Assembly: GCA_914767885.1 (NCBI GenBank)
Contig: CAJZBQ010000057.1
Coordinates: 124,001 to 188,000, forward strand
DNA from: Blepharisma stoltei
Taxonomy: Eukaryota; Ciliophora; Heterotrichea; Heterotrichida; Blepharismidae
DNA: 64,000 nt
Direction of reading: 5' to 3'
The notes under the pieces are model-generated. The model was not told the origin of the DNA and did no database searches. It saw only the letters and a program-made list of their open reading frames with translations. A program made the position numbers and the translations under genes. How positions within the stretch are numbered: position 1 is the stretch's first letter; every line of letters starts with the position of its first letter. Positions 11,159 through 22,641 of the stretch are shown in pieces.

Positions 11159-13370
11159 TTAATCAGAATAGATTGATATAGGAGATGACTGGCCTTTTGT
11201 TCTTTGTTTGGTAGTTTTATTCTTTCTTTTAGTGCTGAATTCAGAATTAAGAGGAGATTCAAGAATTCTTTTTACGTTAGCACTGACTGGTCTTGAACTT
11301 AAATAGTCACTAACTGTATGGAAAACTGCTTTTGCTTCATCAGGGACATTTAGGTCAATTTGTAGCCTTGGAATGCTGCTTTTCTGTTTTTTAGCTTTTC
11401 TGATGTGGAATCCTTTATTTTTCATTAAAATTGCTTTGCAGCTTTCAGGCCTTGGAAGCGGCAAATCAGTTTTTGAATATTTTAGGTTTTTTGACCCTCC
11501 AAAAGACCCAGGTGCTTTTGCAACATTATAAGGGCTTGTTACATCTTCCATTCTTCTAAGCTCAACATTCGTCAAATGCGGGGAATAAAACTCATTTTCT
11601 TCAATATGCTCCCCAAAAGTCTTATCACTTAAAGCTTCAGCTCCAAAAAGCTCCATTCATTCTTTAGGCAGTGGGTCTGTCGTCATATAATGATCCTCAG
11701 GGATATACGCATTTTGCTTTTTTTCTAGCAAAACCTTGATTTTTTTACTAGGAATATTTTTATCACAGCTAAGCCCAATTATAAGTGATAAATTCCCTTT
11801 TACAGATCCTTTGGCATCAAATAGCAAAACTTGCTTTTTCTGATATAATGCGCAGCCAACAGGCAAACTTATAGGCAGCCCAGTTAAGGAATTTTCTCTG
11901 GATGCAGCCATAGGTTTTTTGCCTTCTTTTATGGTGACTTCTAGTGAATTAGAATTTAAAAAATCTTTAAGTGATTTTTCTTGGGCTGTAAATAAAAAAT
12001 GCATGCGGGTGCTTCCAAGCGCGATACATGGCTCTCCATAGTTTTCTGATACTGTCAAAACTATAGGAAAAGTAGTTATATGTCCAGAAAAATTGAAGCT
12101 CAGGCTTAAGTTGGAACAGTTAATTAAGCCTTTAAAATCATATAAATTAGTAGCTAACAGCAATATTCTCCATTGGACTAACTGTTTTGGAAGAAACTGC
12201 AGCTGCACAGCCAGCCTTGAATCTTCTTCATGGCCTAGTTCTTTTTTTGGCACATTTAAGGCTTGGGCCATTTTTTCTTCAGTTTTCATAAGCTCGACTT
12301 CACTTGTGACGAGCAAATAGCAAAATTGGCAAATTCTTACGCTTTGGGAAAGCATGTCTGAGGTAGCTACTTTTAAATGGGAAGTGTCCCATGGCAAGTC
12401 TAGTCTATGAGTAACATGAACTTTATAGAGCATTAGCATCCTTACAGAAACTAAATGAGTCAATTCATAGTTTGGGTAATAAAGTCTGCATAGCTTACAG
12501 TGCACAAAACTTATTAACCCTTTTTCTTTTTCCTCGATTTTTTTTTGCAGTTCTTCATCTTCGCTGTCTGAGCTTTCAGCAAGATGTGTTTGGGGCCATC
12601 ATTCTTTTACAGGCTCCAAGCTGTTAGGAAGAGTGCTTTCGTCTATTTTAAAACCTTTGCAGCCACAAAGCCATATTGTTCCTTGTTTGTCTCGTAAATA
12701 GTCTAATATGATTTCTTGGATTCTTATATTGTAGCCTTTATTTAAATAAGCTACTATTTTTTCAGCTTCTGCTTCAAACGGTTTCAAAGCAGACCCAGCC
12801 ATTTTAAAAGCTTCTAAAGTCTCAGGCTTCGACATATTCACGACACATTTTTGAATATTTCCTTCTACATCCAATCTTTTAACAAAATATGCATAATTCG
12901 CTTTATTTGATTTCACATTGGCAAAATAGTACAATCTAGTTACTGCTGGGCGGCCTCCTGGAGACTTAATAAATCTTTGAAGCAGCGAGCTTGGGATTGT
13001 TTCATTTCCAATCATTTTTACTTGAAACTGATTTCAGTCCAGGACGATTTTCTGCATGTCTTGTTCTGCATCTGCCCTGCCTCGCATAATGGCAGCTGCT
13101 GAGTTAAAAATGTTGGTTTCTTCTATTTCTCCTCTTAAAGATTCTACTACCTGTAAGAATTTAAAGCCGAAAAAATCAGTAGTGCATTCTACCTTTCCTG
13201 ATGGTAAAGTATGCAGATAATATAACTTGTCAGTATAATAAAGACTTTCAGGGATATTTTGACTGAGGGTGTTTATGTGTACTCTTGGAGCTTTTATTAA
13301 GCTTTCGAAAAAATAAAACCCAGGTTTTATTGGAGAATTGTCATATTGTTTACGGGCTGAGGTATTCTTT
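11159..13370 (-). CDS. Large protein of unknown function with Cys pairs
   Basis: One continuous frame of about 730 codons when TGA is Trp (LDWNQF, VKEWWPQ, PKEWMEL). An N-terminal part has YYFANVKSNKANYAYFVKRL. The middle has two Cys pairs (VHCKLCRLYYPN, ICQFCYLLVTSE) that could bind zinc. A beta-rich segment with FNFSGHITTFPIVLTVSENY, perhaps C2-like, follows, and the tail is Ser/Lys-rich. The start is uncertain because no in-frame ATG follows the upstream stop at about 13385; a 5' exon may be hidden behind a short IES. No family is named with confidence. Confidence 0.65.
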
Positions 13371-13421
13371 TTTGGTTAAATATTATTTTTTTTAAAGTAA
13401 ATAATGAGAATTATAAGAGAT

Positions 13422-13778
13422 TTAAGGGAGAATAACTGTTAATTTTAATTTCAAATTTTTGTGCTTGTGCAATTGCATTTCTTCTTGCTGGATTTTGTTT
13501 TGGATTTCTTCTTCGTAGCTCAAATAACCACGATCTCGAGGGTCGGTAAGGGTTTTGGATTCTCTAAATTTTTGAGCGGTCTCTGGCCTTTTCCCATAAA
13601 AAAATTGGGATTTTTCTTGGATTTCTTCGGAGCCAAGCTCAACTCCTGTGGCTAAAATGATTGATTTGTTGATTTCTTCTTTGCGCTGCTGCTCTGTGTC
13701 GAACAGCTTGGGATGCTGAAGAAGAGGCTGAGTTTTTGTTGCGGTGAGAAACAGTTCGTGATCCTTTTGAAGTTTCAT
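13422..13778 (-). CDS. Hypothetical charged protein, 118 aa
   Basis: ATG to TAA uninterrupted. Predicted helical, with many Glu, Gln and Lys (LSYEEEIQNKIQQEEMQLHK) and a motif-like FFYGKRPETAQKFRESKTL. It could be the true 5' exon of the gene at 11159-13370 (50 bp away, same strand) if an IES lies between, or an independent small protein. No homology recognised. Confidence 0.55.
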   Translation of the reverse strand: MKLQKDHELFLTATKTQPLLQHPKLFDTEQQRKEEINKSIILATGVELGSEEIQEKSQFFYGKRPETAQKFRESKTLTDPRDRGYLSYEEEIQNKIQQEEMQLHKHKNLKLKLTVILP

Positions 13779-14453
13779 AATTTACAATTTATTTTGGAAA
13801 ATGAAAAATTTGCAATTTTTCAGAGGAAGAGCGTTTTTAAATATTGGCAGAAATTTTTATGGATTTTTGGGGGAAATAAGGAAGATTAATTAGCTTAATG
13901 TTTAAATATAAGGTATAAAAATTGGAATATAAGTAGATAAATAATAATTCGAAGCTGGGTAAATGATTTTTCTCTTCTATTGCTGTTTATTTAACGAAAT
14001 ATTGTAGATCATTATTATTTATGGACAGATATGGAAAAGCGGTGAAATGCAGATAAATTAGGCTATCAAATTTTTCTGGTCGAATTGATAGAAAGAGAAG
14101 AAGAGATGTAGTTGTTAAGTAGCTGCTGATAATTGATAATTTTAATTAAATATTTTGCAGCATAGCCTAAGATAAGGTTAAATATTTTCCTTCTGTATTC
14201 AAAATTCTTATTTTACAAAAAAAGATATTTCTTTGATAATTCATTTTAATCACTTTTATTAATTGTCAAAATCCATTTGCTGTATACAGGATTGATAAAG
14301 TAAGTTGGATATTAAATTTAGCTTTTTATTTCAAACTTTCGGCCTATGAACCAGAAGTTGCTTTTTATATTTGGGTTCTTTCTACAGTTTTTCCTACTTA
14401 TAACCATTTTTCGAGCCTATTGAACCTCAGCTTTTTTCTATCTATATAATAAA
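13779..14453. other. Intergenic, divergent promoter region
   Basis: Lies between divergent genes. AT-rich with no repeat or RNA gene seen. Confidence 0.4.
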
Positions 14454-15560
14454 ATGATTTATATTTGCAAAGGACTCGCAAACTGTTGCAATTGTTGCTG
14501 TAAATGCTGCAACAGCTGCATAGAAGGCTGCTGCAAGTGCCTGGACTGCAAAGCATGCAAATGCTGCACAACTGCTTTCGCCCCTTGCGTATTCCTAAAC
14601 TTTTTCCTGATGTTTCTACCTTTTATTGTGTGCTGGGTCATTGCTTTTACATATTGAAGTAACGATTGTAGCAACCCTCTCGAAATTTTTCTATTAATTC
14701 AAGGAATTTTATTTTTGGCCAATTTTTTGATCTGCATCTATCTAATGATAAAATACAAAAACAAAAATGAAAAAGAACGAACAGGAAATGACGAGATTTG
14801 GAAGAAAACTGCCCATTTAATGTGCTATGACGTTATTTTGTGCCTTTATTTTTTGGTTTTTGCCTTTGAAATCGCATGAAATATTGTAGGACATAATTGG
14901 GTTGCTGGACAAGACTGCTCTGAATCAAGCCTTCCTGCAATGACTATTGTGGCACTTATTTTGATGTGGGTGTTTATAGGGCTAGGGATTTTTATGTTTA
15001 TGTGCACGATTTTGACACTTGCCTGCGAAGAAGGGAGTTGTGGGTTTGAAAAATGCTGCAGTGATTTATGCTATATTTGTTTTTGTTGCTGCTTGTTTAC
15101 GAAACCGAGGGAGAAGCATGTTAAAAAGGCAAGGACTAGTAGAGAGGTTAGAACAGATGGGGGTAACAGTCAACCGAAATTTATAGGAAGCGCAATAGGG
15201 CTTTTGAGGATGATTGGGATAAATGCCCATTGAAAAAATAGACAAAATAATGAGCAAGCGAATCAGGTAGGCGAACAAAATCAGCAACAGCAAATGCAAG
15301 GAAACGCTTATAGTCCTCAACCAGTATATAGAATACCTCAGGACCAAGGAGTAGCCCCAACGAATTATATTAATACAGCTAATCAAGGAGTAGTTTCTGG
15401 TATAAATTACCAACCTCAATATCAAGTACCTCAGTCATATCCATACGCTGCAATGGGATTGCCCAATCAGCAGCCTAATGAAGTTTACCTTCAAGAAGAG
15501 CCAAATCCTCCAAAAGAAGGAATATTTACAAAAATCAAGAAAAAGCTGAGACTTAACTAA
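14454..15560 (+). CDS. Cys-rich four-helix membrane protein with Gln/Pro-rich tail
   Basis: 368 aa when three TGA codons are read as Trp. The N-terminus is extremely Cys-rich (CCNCCCKCCNSCIEGCCKC), a likely palmitoylation or metal-binding patch. Four hydrophobic spans follow, near residues 43-68, 78-102, 125-152 and 163-190. A second Cys cluster (CCSDLCYICFCCCLF) and a disordered tail with QQQQM and YQPQYQVPQSYPY repeats end in a basic KIKKKLRLN. The plan resembles TMEM272-like small membrane proteins, but no specific family can be assigned. Convergent context is absent; syntaxin follows on the same strand. Confidence 0.7.
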
Positions 15561-15806
15561 TGTAGCACAATTCCATAATATATTTAAAAAATTTAAATTA
15601 TTTTATTCTTTTTACTCCTAAAATGATCGCTCTTAATGTATAGAAACTTATAAGATATATCTACAATCCATTTAATATTAAATAGATAATTATAAATAAG
15701 ATAAATAAAGATTTTTATTCTTAGGAAATACCAAACTATCGATAAATATCTTAAAATCTAAGATTTTACTAAATTTAAAATTAATATAAATGCCAATAAA
15801 TTCAAT

Positions 15807-16576
15807 ATGGGTACTTACAAAAAGCTTGATGGAGGCCTCTCTGATCATATAGCCCAAGTTAACGATTTCCAAAGCCACATAAAAAAACTCAAAAATTTAT
15901 CAAACCAGCTAAGTGTCTCAAATAACAGCCCAGAAATCCGATCTGCAATCTTAAAAGAAAGAGAAGGGACAATGCAGCTTTCCAAAGAAATAATGTCCTC
16001 TCTCCGCCAGTTTTCTCCATCAAGAAATGAGAAGCTTCAATATGATAAACTTGTAAAAGAATTCGAAGCATTGCTTACTCAGTTTAATCAAGTGTGTCAG
16101 GCTGTTATTAAAAAGGAAAATGATATATTCTCTATTAATATAAATATTCCTATTAAATTATTCTCCAGGCCTAGCAAGCTAATAAAGAATATCCAAAATT
16201 GCCTCAAGATCAAAGACAAGCTCAGCCAGAAATCCAAGACGAAGTCCCACAAGGCTTAAAACAGCTTGGAGACATCAGTGACATTGTCCAACAAGACAGA
16301 AGAAACCAAATAGCTACCATAGAAAGCGACATGACTGAAATCCACGCCATGTTCAAAGAAGTCGCTGAAATGGTCGGCGACCAGGGGAAAATGCTTGACG
16401 AAACTGACAGAAATATGGACGTCACTGTTAAAGAGACCTCAAAAGCTGTCAAAGAGCTCGAACAAAGCTCAAAATATCAAGTTAGTGCTCGAAAAAAGCT
16501 TTATTGTCTTTTGATCATGGCGATAGTTCTAATTCTGTTCTTGGCAGCTGTCGCTTTAGGGTATATATATTTCTAG
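15807..16576 (+). CDS. Syntaxin (Qa-SNARE), syntaxin-7/Pep12 type
   Basis: Begins with a helical Habc-like region (HIAQVNDFQSHIKKLKNLSNQL). A SNARE motif follows (RRNQIATIESDMTEIHAMFK ...) with the zero-layer Gln in MVGDQGKMLDE, and a C-terminal anchor LLIMAIVLILFLAAVALGYI. The order and the DRRNQI start of the SNARE helix fit endosomal Qa-SNAREs that drive membrane fusion. An AT-rich interruption near 16110-16190 changes frame between NQVCQAVIKKE and YPKLPQDQRQ and holds in-frame stops in the needed frame, so a short IES or intron is inferred there. The exact boundary is not resolved. Confidence 0.85.
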
Positions 16577-16599
16577 ACCATTATTAAAATATTTTTTTA

Positions 16600-18099
16600 T
16601 TAGTTAGGCTTAATTTGGTTTCTCATACAAAAATTGCCTGCTTTGTAATGAGAAGTCTGGTTTAAAGTGTCTATAATTGAATCAAGAGAAAAACCATCAT
16701 TTATATGGTCAAAACTTACGAAATACTCTTGATTAGCCACCATAGTGACCTCCACGTCTCCAAATGCTGCCATTTCTTTAGCCACTTGTTCAGCTGTTGC
16801 CTTATTGCTGCTTGCCAATTTAAGTACGTTGTCCATAAAAACATCCATATCTTCCTCTTCTAAATACTCAAAATCAATAAAAGTCGCTTTATGCTGAAAC
16901 AGGCAAATTTTATTTTTGGCATCTCTGACGATATCCCACATTTCTCGACCAGCATTTTTTGCGGCGTATTTTGAGTAAAATAAAAAGACTACCCCTGTCA
17001 TATAAGCATCGTAGCCTGCTTCATGTTCTTTTCCTTCTCCTAAATAATCAATAAAGCTATCATCAAAATTTACCTTGACTAGGTCTTTTAGCTGCTTTCT
17101 TTCATAACAGTAACGGTATAAGCTTTCCAGTTTGGTTTTGCTGATAAATTTTTCTCGACTGAAAAAATGTCTGATAAAGTATTTAGTATCGTAAATTACT
17201 GGAAATAAATTAAAAATATCACGCTTGAACTGGAGAAAAGTGTCAGGCAGCGGGCCGATGAAGTGGTTATAGAGATAAGTGATATCAAAATAAGGGTTGT
17301 GCATGATAAGTGGGACTTTCTTGTGCAAAATTGCAGCAAAAACTTGGGTGACTCCTAAAAAGCTCATGATTTTCACATTTTTCGAGTCTGCTTCTTCTTG
17401 CTCAACTACAGGTGGGCAGTAAACCGCCTGCCTTGATTTCTGCCTTTTTACATTAATCCAAATTTGTGCATTTTTTGTATTTGTCGAAAACTCTACCCCC
17501 CTAAAATTATTTACAACCCCTAATGGCCCATAAAACATTTTTTTCACATACTCACTAGGCATATTTAAGTTCAGTTCTTTTTCATTCCCATTAATAAACC
17601 CAATAATCTGCTGTGTATACCCCTCCATCATTTCTCTATGTTCATTGCTAATCCTTTTGCTTTCCCTACTCTTTCCTCCCCAATCTTCATAATTTTCTAT
17701 ATCAATCTCATTCATCCTGCAGCAGGTAATTCCTTCTTTAAACAGTAAATTCATGTCAAAGCCATTTTCCACCAAAAATCTCATGCTGTCGACTGATACA
17801 CTTAAATTCCTGCTATCAGAATAAGGGACTGTATATATAGTAAAAGGCCTGGCAATGTACCTTTGTGTTTCTTCACTATAATGAAAAGTGCAAATCCCTA
17901 ATTGGCACATTCAGAACTCATTAGTAATGGCTTTCATTTTCCTATACCGCTCATCTAAGGTGTCGTATTTGTGAAATCCTGTGTCGTGGTTGAGGTAAAG
18001 CCCTGTGAATTCTAAATCAAGCCCTATCAGCTCAGCTTTTTTGATAGAGTCTAATATGAGTCAGAGGTTATCCTCATAGTTAGTTTTCGTAATTTTCAT
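16600..18099 (-). CDS. PARN: Poly(A)-specific ribonuclease, PARN family
   Basis: 499 aa without interruption when TGA is Trp (DNLWLIL, NEFWMCQLG). DEDDh nuclease residues are visible: DLEFTG (first Asp and Glu), HNPYFDITY (second Asp) and HEAGYDAYMTG (His and Asp). The DTLDERYRKMK and CQLGICTF stretches are PARN hallmarks. The enzyme shortens mRNA and small-RNA poly(A) tails. It is shorter than the human protein (639 aa), mainly at the C-terminus. The start lies only 4 bp from the end of the upstream same-strand GRASP gene. Confidence 0.93.
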
Positions 18100-18103
18100 T
18101 ATA

Positions 18104-20617
18104 TTAATTAAGCCCATGCAAAGCTCCAACAGCAATTTCAAGGCCTAGCCTTGGCTCGGATTCAGGGTAGCCTGTTTTTAATGTAACCATTCTGACTGTC
18201 TTTGTAGAGGAGGAATAGACTTGCAGATGGACTTCAGGCTTCATTGAGGCATAAGCTTCAAGTGTGTCTATATCTTGCATATCAAAGTCTATGCTGCCTA
18301 ATATATAGTCTTCTAATGGGATTATTCCTGCAAGCTTGGCAGGCTGATTGTCTATAACTTTTGTAACATGAAGGATTTTTGAGCGTGATTGGTCAAGCAT
18401 ATGTCGCAACCCCACACCCCCACCCCCCCTAAAAGTGGTACCCCCACCCCCCCACCCCCCTAAAAAATGGCACCACCCACCCCCCTTTCACAGATGGCAC
18501 CCTCACCCCCCCTTAATATAGCATAAATATATGACAAATGCTAGAGCAGACGTAATAAATAAATTATTATTTAAATATTCAAAATTACTGATTTATACAA
18601 TATCCACATAGCGTAGCACAATCGATTAAGGAGTAGGTGGAATGAGGTGAGAATTTCCTATAACTACTAAGCACACCACATATGAAAATTTGTTAGCGAG
18701 CATAATAATGATTTTTGGTATTAATTAGCAATATATCCTGCATATATTTATGAACTTTGTGGAACAATGGCTAAAAGTCGAATTAGAGATCCAAAAGTAA
18801 AATTGACAATAGCAAATACTATTTTTATTACCACTATTGAATCCTGCTACCAATTCAGTCCTGCAATCCTGTACAATGGACATTAAATTAGCTTTAATGT
18901 ATGAATCAATAAATTTAATGCTAGTTATTGTGTTGTGCTTGGCTCATTTAATAATTAATGCCATTATCTATATCTTTGGCATTATATTTATAAATATAAA
19001 AAGCAAATTTAATATATTTTCTAATTAATTGCTAATTAATTTAAATTTATTAATTAATCATAAATATAAAGTAATTTGTGGACTTAATTTATCAATATAG
19101 TGTTTTAATTGGGTTATATTTAATTTATTTTGCTTATTTCCTATCAATTACTTCTATAGAATAAACCCGAGAGGGGGGGTGGGGTGCCATCTGTGAAAGG
19201 GGGGATGGGGGTTCCCCTTATTGGGGGGAAGACACAATTGAATGGCTGGCTATGGACTGAAAGAAGAGGGTGAAGAACGTAACCACGCAGTATTGGAGGA
19301 AACTACTAATGGAGAGAGCCAAAGAGAAGGTTACGCTTAACAATTTTGTTAAACTGAAGAGCCTTGTAGAAGATGACCCTGAAGCAGAGGAGAAGAAGGC
19401 TATTTTCTGGGGCATCAACAAGAAATGATGGGGAGGCCAGAGTCAAGGCTGCCTGAAGGTATGGAGCTGGCCCCGTCCGGGCCCTTGCTGCCTTAAGGAC
19501 CAAGGACCCAAGGGAGAGGGAGGAGGACAAGTGCAGGCTCTACAATGTGAAAGAAACAGAGAAGCACGTCCTCAATGAATGTGAGCTATACGCTGAAATA
19601 AGGAGAACGGCCCGGCGGAGGCTAAGGGACATACTAGGGGAGGCATCGGAAAGGCTGACAATGCACACATGGCTCATTGCAGATTCGTCTGAACTCAAGG
19701 GGCTTGTCGAAGAGAAGGACCTGGCTGCTGTCGATAGGGGAGACCAAGAGGGCTTTGATGGAGTTCGATGACCTTCTGAGGGGGAGCAGACCTGACAGTC
19801 AGCACAGAAGACTGGAAAGGGAAGAACAACTGGAAGACCTAAGGCAAGCAGGAATCACTGAGGGAGATCGTGCACGAAATTGAATGGCAGATTTCTGAAA
19901 AGGAAAGGAAGGACCTTCTGCTGGAGGAAGAGGCTTGGCGCACAACGGCGATGGTCATTGAAGCGTCCGGCTGCTAAACGGTCGCAGAATTGCCTGCGGG
20001 ACGGGCTGATTGGAAGATCGCCGCAGCGGAAGTTGACGTCGGGAAGCACGGACTTGCTGCCCTGAAGAAAATTTGTGTGGCCGATTTTTGGAGTCGGCGA
20101 ACCAAGGGAGATGCTGGGCGCAGAGGTTCTCTCTGGGCGGAGTTGTGGTGTTGTGGTGTTGTGGTGTTGTGCCATGGCACAAATGGAAGAAAGAGAATGC
20201 TATATGAAGCGATAGAATGTTATGATGATGCAATAAAACTCATAGGGTAGGGTAAGGTAATTATTTGTTGTTGTTATTTGGGGTTGGGGTTGCTACCTAT
20301 GCTTGACCACGTGATTGCTGGATGTCTTCGTAACGTAAGGTGATGCCGAGGGCTCCTTCTCCTTTTCATTGCTTAGGGACGACTATTACTTCTCGGATAT
20401 TGTCTGCAGCTAAATTGTAGACTGATAAGGTAACTTCACAATCTATATTAAGTTTTATTATTTCTTGGAATGGGATTTCAGACTCTCTTAAATTAGTGCC
20501 GTTGACTGATTCAATAAAATCAAGAAACGGTTGCAGTTTTGCCTCATGTGCTGGAGAACCTTCAAATACTTCAATTACTCTATAGCCATGCTGCGATTTT
20601 GTCTCAGAAGATCCCAT
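18104..20617 (-). CDS. GRASP55/65-type Golgi stacking protein, split by a 1.9-kb element
   Basis: Exon 1 (20310-20617) encodes MGSSETKSQHGYRVIEVFEG, with Gly2 available for myristoylation, and PDZ-like domain 1, then VVPKQW (TGA) and GALGITLRYEDIQQS. Exon 2 (18104-18391) encodes PDZ-like domain 2 (KVIDNQPAKLAGIIPLEDYI) and the ending GLEIAVGALHGLN, the counterpart of the GRASP GYGYLHRIP region. Removing the insert plus one target repeat gives IQQSRSKILHVTKV in frame and a 195-residue protein, 588 nt in total. It lacks the long Ser/Pro-rich tail of animal GRASPs. Role: tethering of Golgi membranes and unconventional secretion. Confidence 0.9.
18470..19206. mobile_element. Nested C-rich TIR element
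   Basis: CCCCCCTTTCACAGATGGCA near 18480 recurs inverted as TGCCATCTGTGAAAGGGGGG near 19180. This bounds about 0.7 kb of AT-rich sequence with no ORF of note. Left of it are two further diverged tips with CCACCCCCC and a TGGCACC-like core, as if several copies had inserted into each other. Confidence 0.65.
19235..19900 (+). pseudogene. Non-LTR retrotransposon C-terminal fragment
   Basis: The frame reads AAWRYGAGPVRALAALRTKD, then EEDKCRLYNVKETEKHVLNE and CELYAEIRRTARRR. This is the pattern of the zinc-binding domain (CxxC..H..C) that follows LINE reverse transcriptases. The second Cys of the first pair is Tyr, so the finger is broken. No reverse-transcriptase core precedes it: a 5'-truncated, decayed copy. 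GC is well above that of the host genes. It continues as unclassified repeat DNA to about 20250, including a GTGGTGTT microsatellite near 20147. Confidence 0.75.
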
Positions 20618-20737
20618 AATTATTAATAAATGGCAAAATCCAGTCTTTTCGCCTCTTTAAACTTTATCTTAATAATCAACACAAAATCTTTATATTTTCC
20701 TTTAAAAGTATTAATATAATCTTGAAAAAAGAGAAAG

Positions 20738-22505
20738 ATGTCTGAGCAAAGAATCCAGAAAGCTTTGACCTTTTTGAAGAACCCAAAAATAGCTTCAATG
20801 ACCCATGAGAAAAAAATTGAATTTTTGCGAACAAAACTGCCGCCTCAAGAGATGGAAGAAGTTCTAACTCACACTCCTCCATAAGCGGACAAAACATTGG
20901 AAAAATTCCTATTTCTTGGGAAAAAGCCCACACTCCATGAGAGAACCAAAAATGTTGATATAAAATATAATTAGTATAATGAAATCTCTTGCTAATTCTG
21001 CTAAATGCTCTCATTTAAAACATAATTTTTACAAATTTGCTTTCAGGTTTTTTAAGTTTTAAAAAAAAATTTACTATGAAATTTATATATAAGTTTTTTT
21101 AAAAAATAATTAGCCTTCCTCTCCATAAACGAATAAATTTATTTTTCGCTCACGGAGTGGGGAGTAAGAAGATACAAAGAAGGTGATGATTTTTCTCAAT
21201 TTTTTGACCAAAACTCACAAAATAATGTTCCAGCACAACAAATCCCTGCTCAAATCCCTCAGCAGCTTCCTCCAGCAGTATTACAATCTCCTTCAGTTCC
21301 AGCTGCTTCATCTAAATGAAGTTTTGGCTTGCTTGGAGTTGTAGCTTCAGCAATAATCGGAGCAATTGGAAGTGCAATGTTCCTCAATGCTCAGCCAAAA
21401 GATAAAGTCAGACGTAGAAGGAACCAGCCACGTCATGCTGATAGCGTCAGCAATAGTTCTGATTTGGATTCACAAAGAGAGTCTGCTACTAATGAACTGG
21501 TTTCCCAGAGATCTCAAGGGGAAAACCAGCTTTTAGAAAGATTAATAACCCAGCAAGCAGAAGCTTTTGAAGGCTTAAGCAAGCAGATTGCTTCTTTACA
21601 GTTTGCTATTGAAACTTTAAAAAGAGATCAAGCTCAATTAATGACACAACCAAATTCTCAACCCCAAAACAGCCAGGAAATAAGTGAGCCAGTTCCAGCG
21701 ATAAAATTCAAGACTAAGGAAGAAATTAATGAAATTTTTCAAGAGTTTTTGGGAAATACCACGAGTGCAGACCAAAAAGCGACAGCGTTAAAAAATATGC
21801 GAATGTGGTTTCAAAATATGGTAAATAGCCCAAGTGACCAAAACAAAAATAAAATAAATACGACAAATATGCAATATAAAAATTCAATAGCTGGCAATAA
21901 AGCAGCAGCAGGTTTGCTAGAAGCTGTAGGGCTGATTCTAAAAGGGAACATCTGGGAGTTTAATCCTATTTATGTAGAGCCACTAAGAAATCTGCTAGAT
22001 TTAGTTTCAGAAGAAATTTCAAAGATGCCTCCACTGCCTCCTCCGAAATTTAACTCGTCCCAGCCTTGGCTTCCTCAGAAGCAGGAATCTGCAAAGTTAG
22101 AAGAAAATAAAGCTAAAGAAGAACAAGACAAAAAAGGCTTATCACTTCCCTCTGTGAGCGAACAAAACCATTGGAAAAATCTCTATTTTTTGGGTTAAAA
22201 CCCCCAACAAAAAATTTGTTTTGATATATAAATGATAATTATATAATTAAATCTATTGTTAATTCTGCTTAATCTTTAACGGCTTGCATTTTTAAACATA
22301 AATTTATAAATTAAATTAATATTTGCTTTCCAATTTTTTTGGAACAAAATTTTTTGGTTTAGGGGAGTTAGAAGAAAAAAATGATAATGAGAAGAAAGAA
22401 GCTGAGAAAATAGAAGAAATCAAAAAAGAAGACACAAATATAATTTCAGTTGAAGAAATCAAAGAGAGTGAACAAACAGACCAAGTTGCAATTCAAAATG
22501 CGTAA
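20738..22505 (+). CDS. PEX14: Peroxisomal membrane docking protein PEX14
   Basis: The N-terminal domain RIQKALTFLKNPKIASMTHE ... KIEFLRTKLPPQEMEEVLRRY is the PEX14 fold that binds PEX5 WxxxF and PEX19. A Pro/Gln-rich linker follows, then a membrane span (SFGLLGVVASAIIGAIGSAM), a coiled-coil region and an acidic C-terminus. Two family A IESs interrupt it (20868-21164 and 22142-22367). Removing both with their target repeats leaves 1239 nt, exactly 412 codons plus stop. The first junction rebuilds the conserved RRY that ends the domain. One Trp is TGA (SSKWSFG). Divergent from GRASP, 120 bp apart. Confidence 0.93.
20868..21164. mobile_element. Family A IES in PEX14 (first)
   Basis: TAA repeats at 20865-20867 and 21165-21167. 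Decayed tips (CTCACACTCCTCCATAAGCG; CGCTCACGGAGTGGGGAG). The interior is alignable to other family A copies. Removal restores VLRRYKEGDD. Confidence 0.9.
22142..22367. mobile_element. Family A IES in PEX14 (second, shortened)
   Basis: TTA repeats at 22139-22141 and 22368-22370. The left tip CACTTCCCTCTGTGAGCGAA is clear; the right tip is truncated to AGGGGAG. 226 bp. Removal joins DKKGL to EEKNDN in frame. Confidence 0.88.
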
Positions 22506-22641
22506 TAAATAATAAATATGGAAAGAACTATTAATTTTGAATTTTGAAGAGCCATCATCTATTAGTAATTAATATATTGGCTTCTAGATACTGCTTTTGG
22601 AGTATTAAGGCTAGATTAATTTCAAAATTTCCACGCCTCAA

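Larger units (their letters stand above)
18390..20309. mobile_element. Composite TIR element inside the GRASP gene
   Basis: Ends TGGTCAAGCATATGTCGCAA and, inverted at the right, TGGTCAAGCATAGGTAGCAA. CGTGAT is duplicated (18384-18389, 20310-20315), or CGTGATTG if the next two bases are counted in the repeat. The size and 6-8-bp duplication suggest a cut-and-paste DNA transposon relic, hAT-like if 8 bp. No transposase frame is seen. It carries a nested C-rich MITE and a LINE fragment. Precise loss restores GRASP. Confidence 0.85.
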
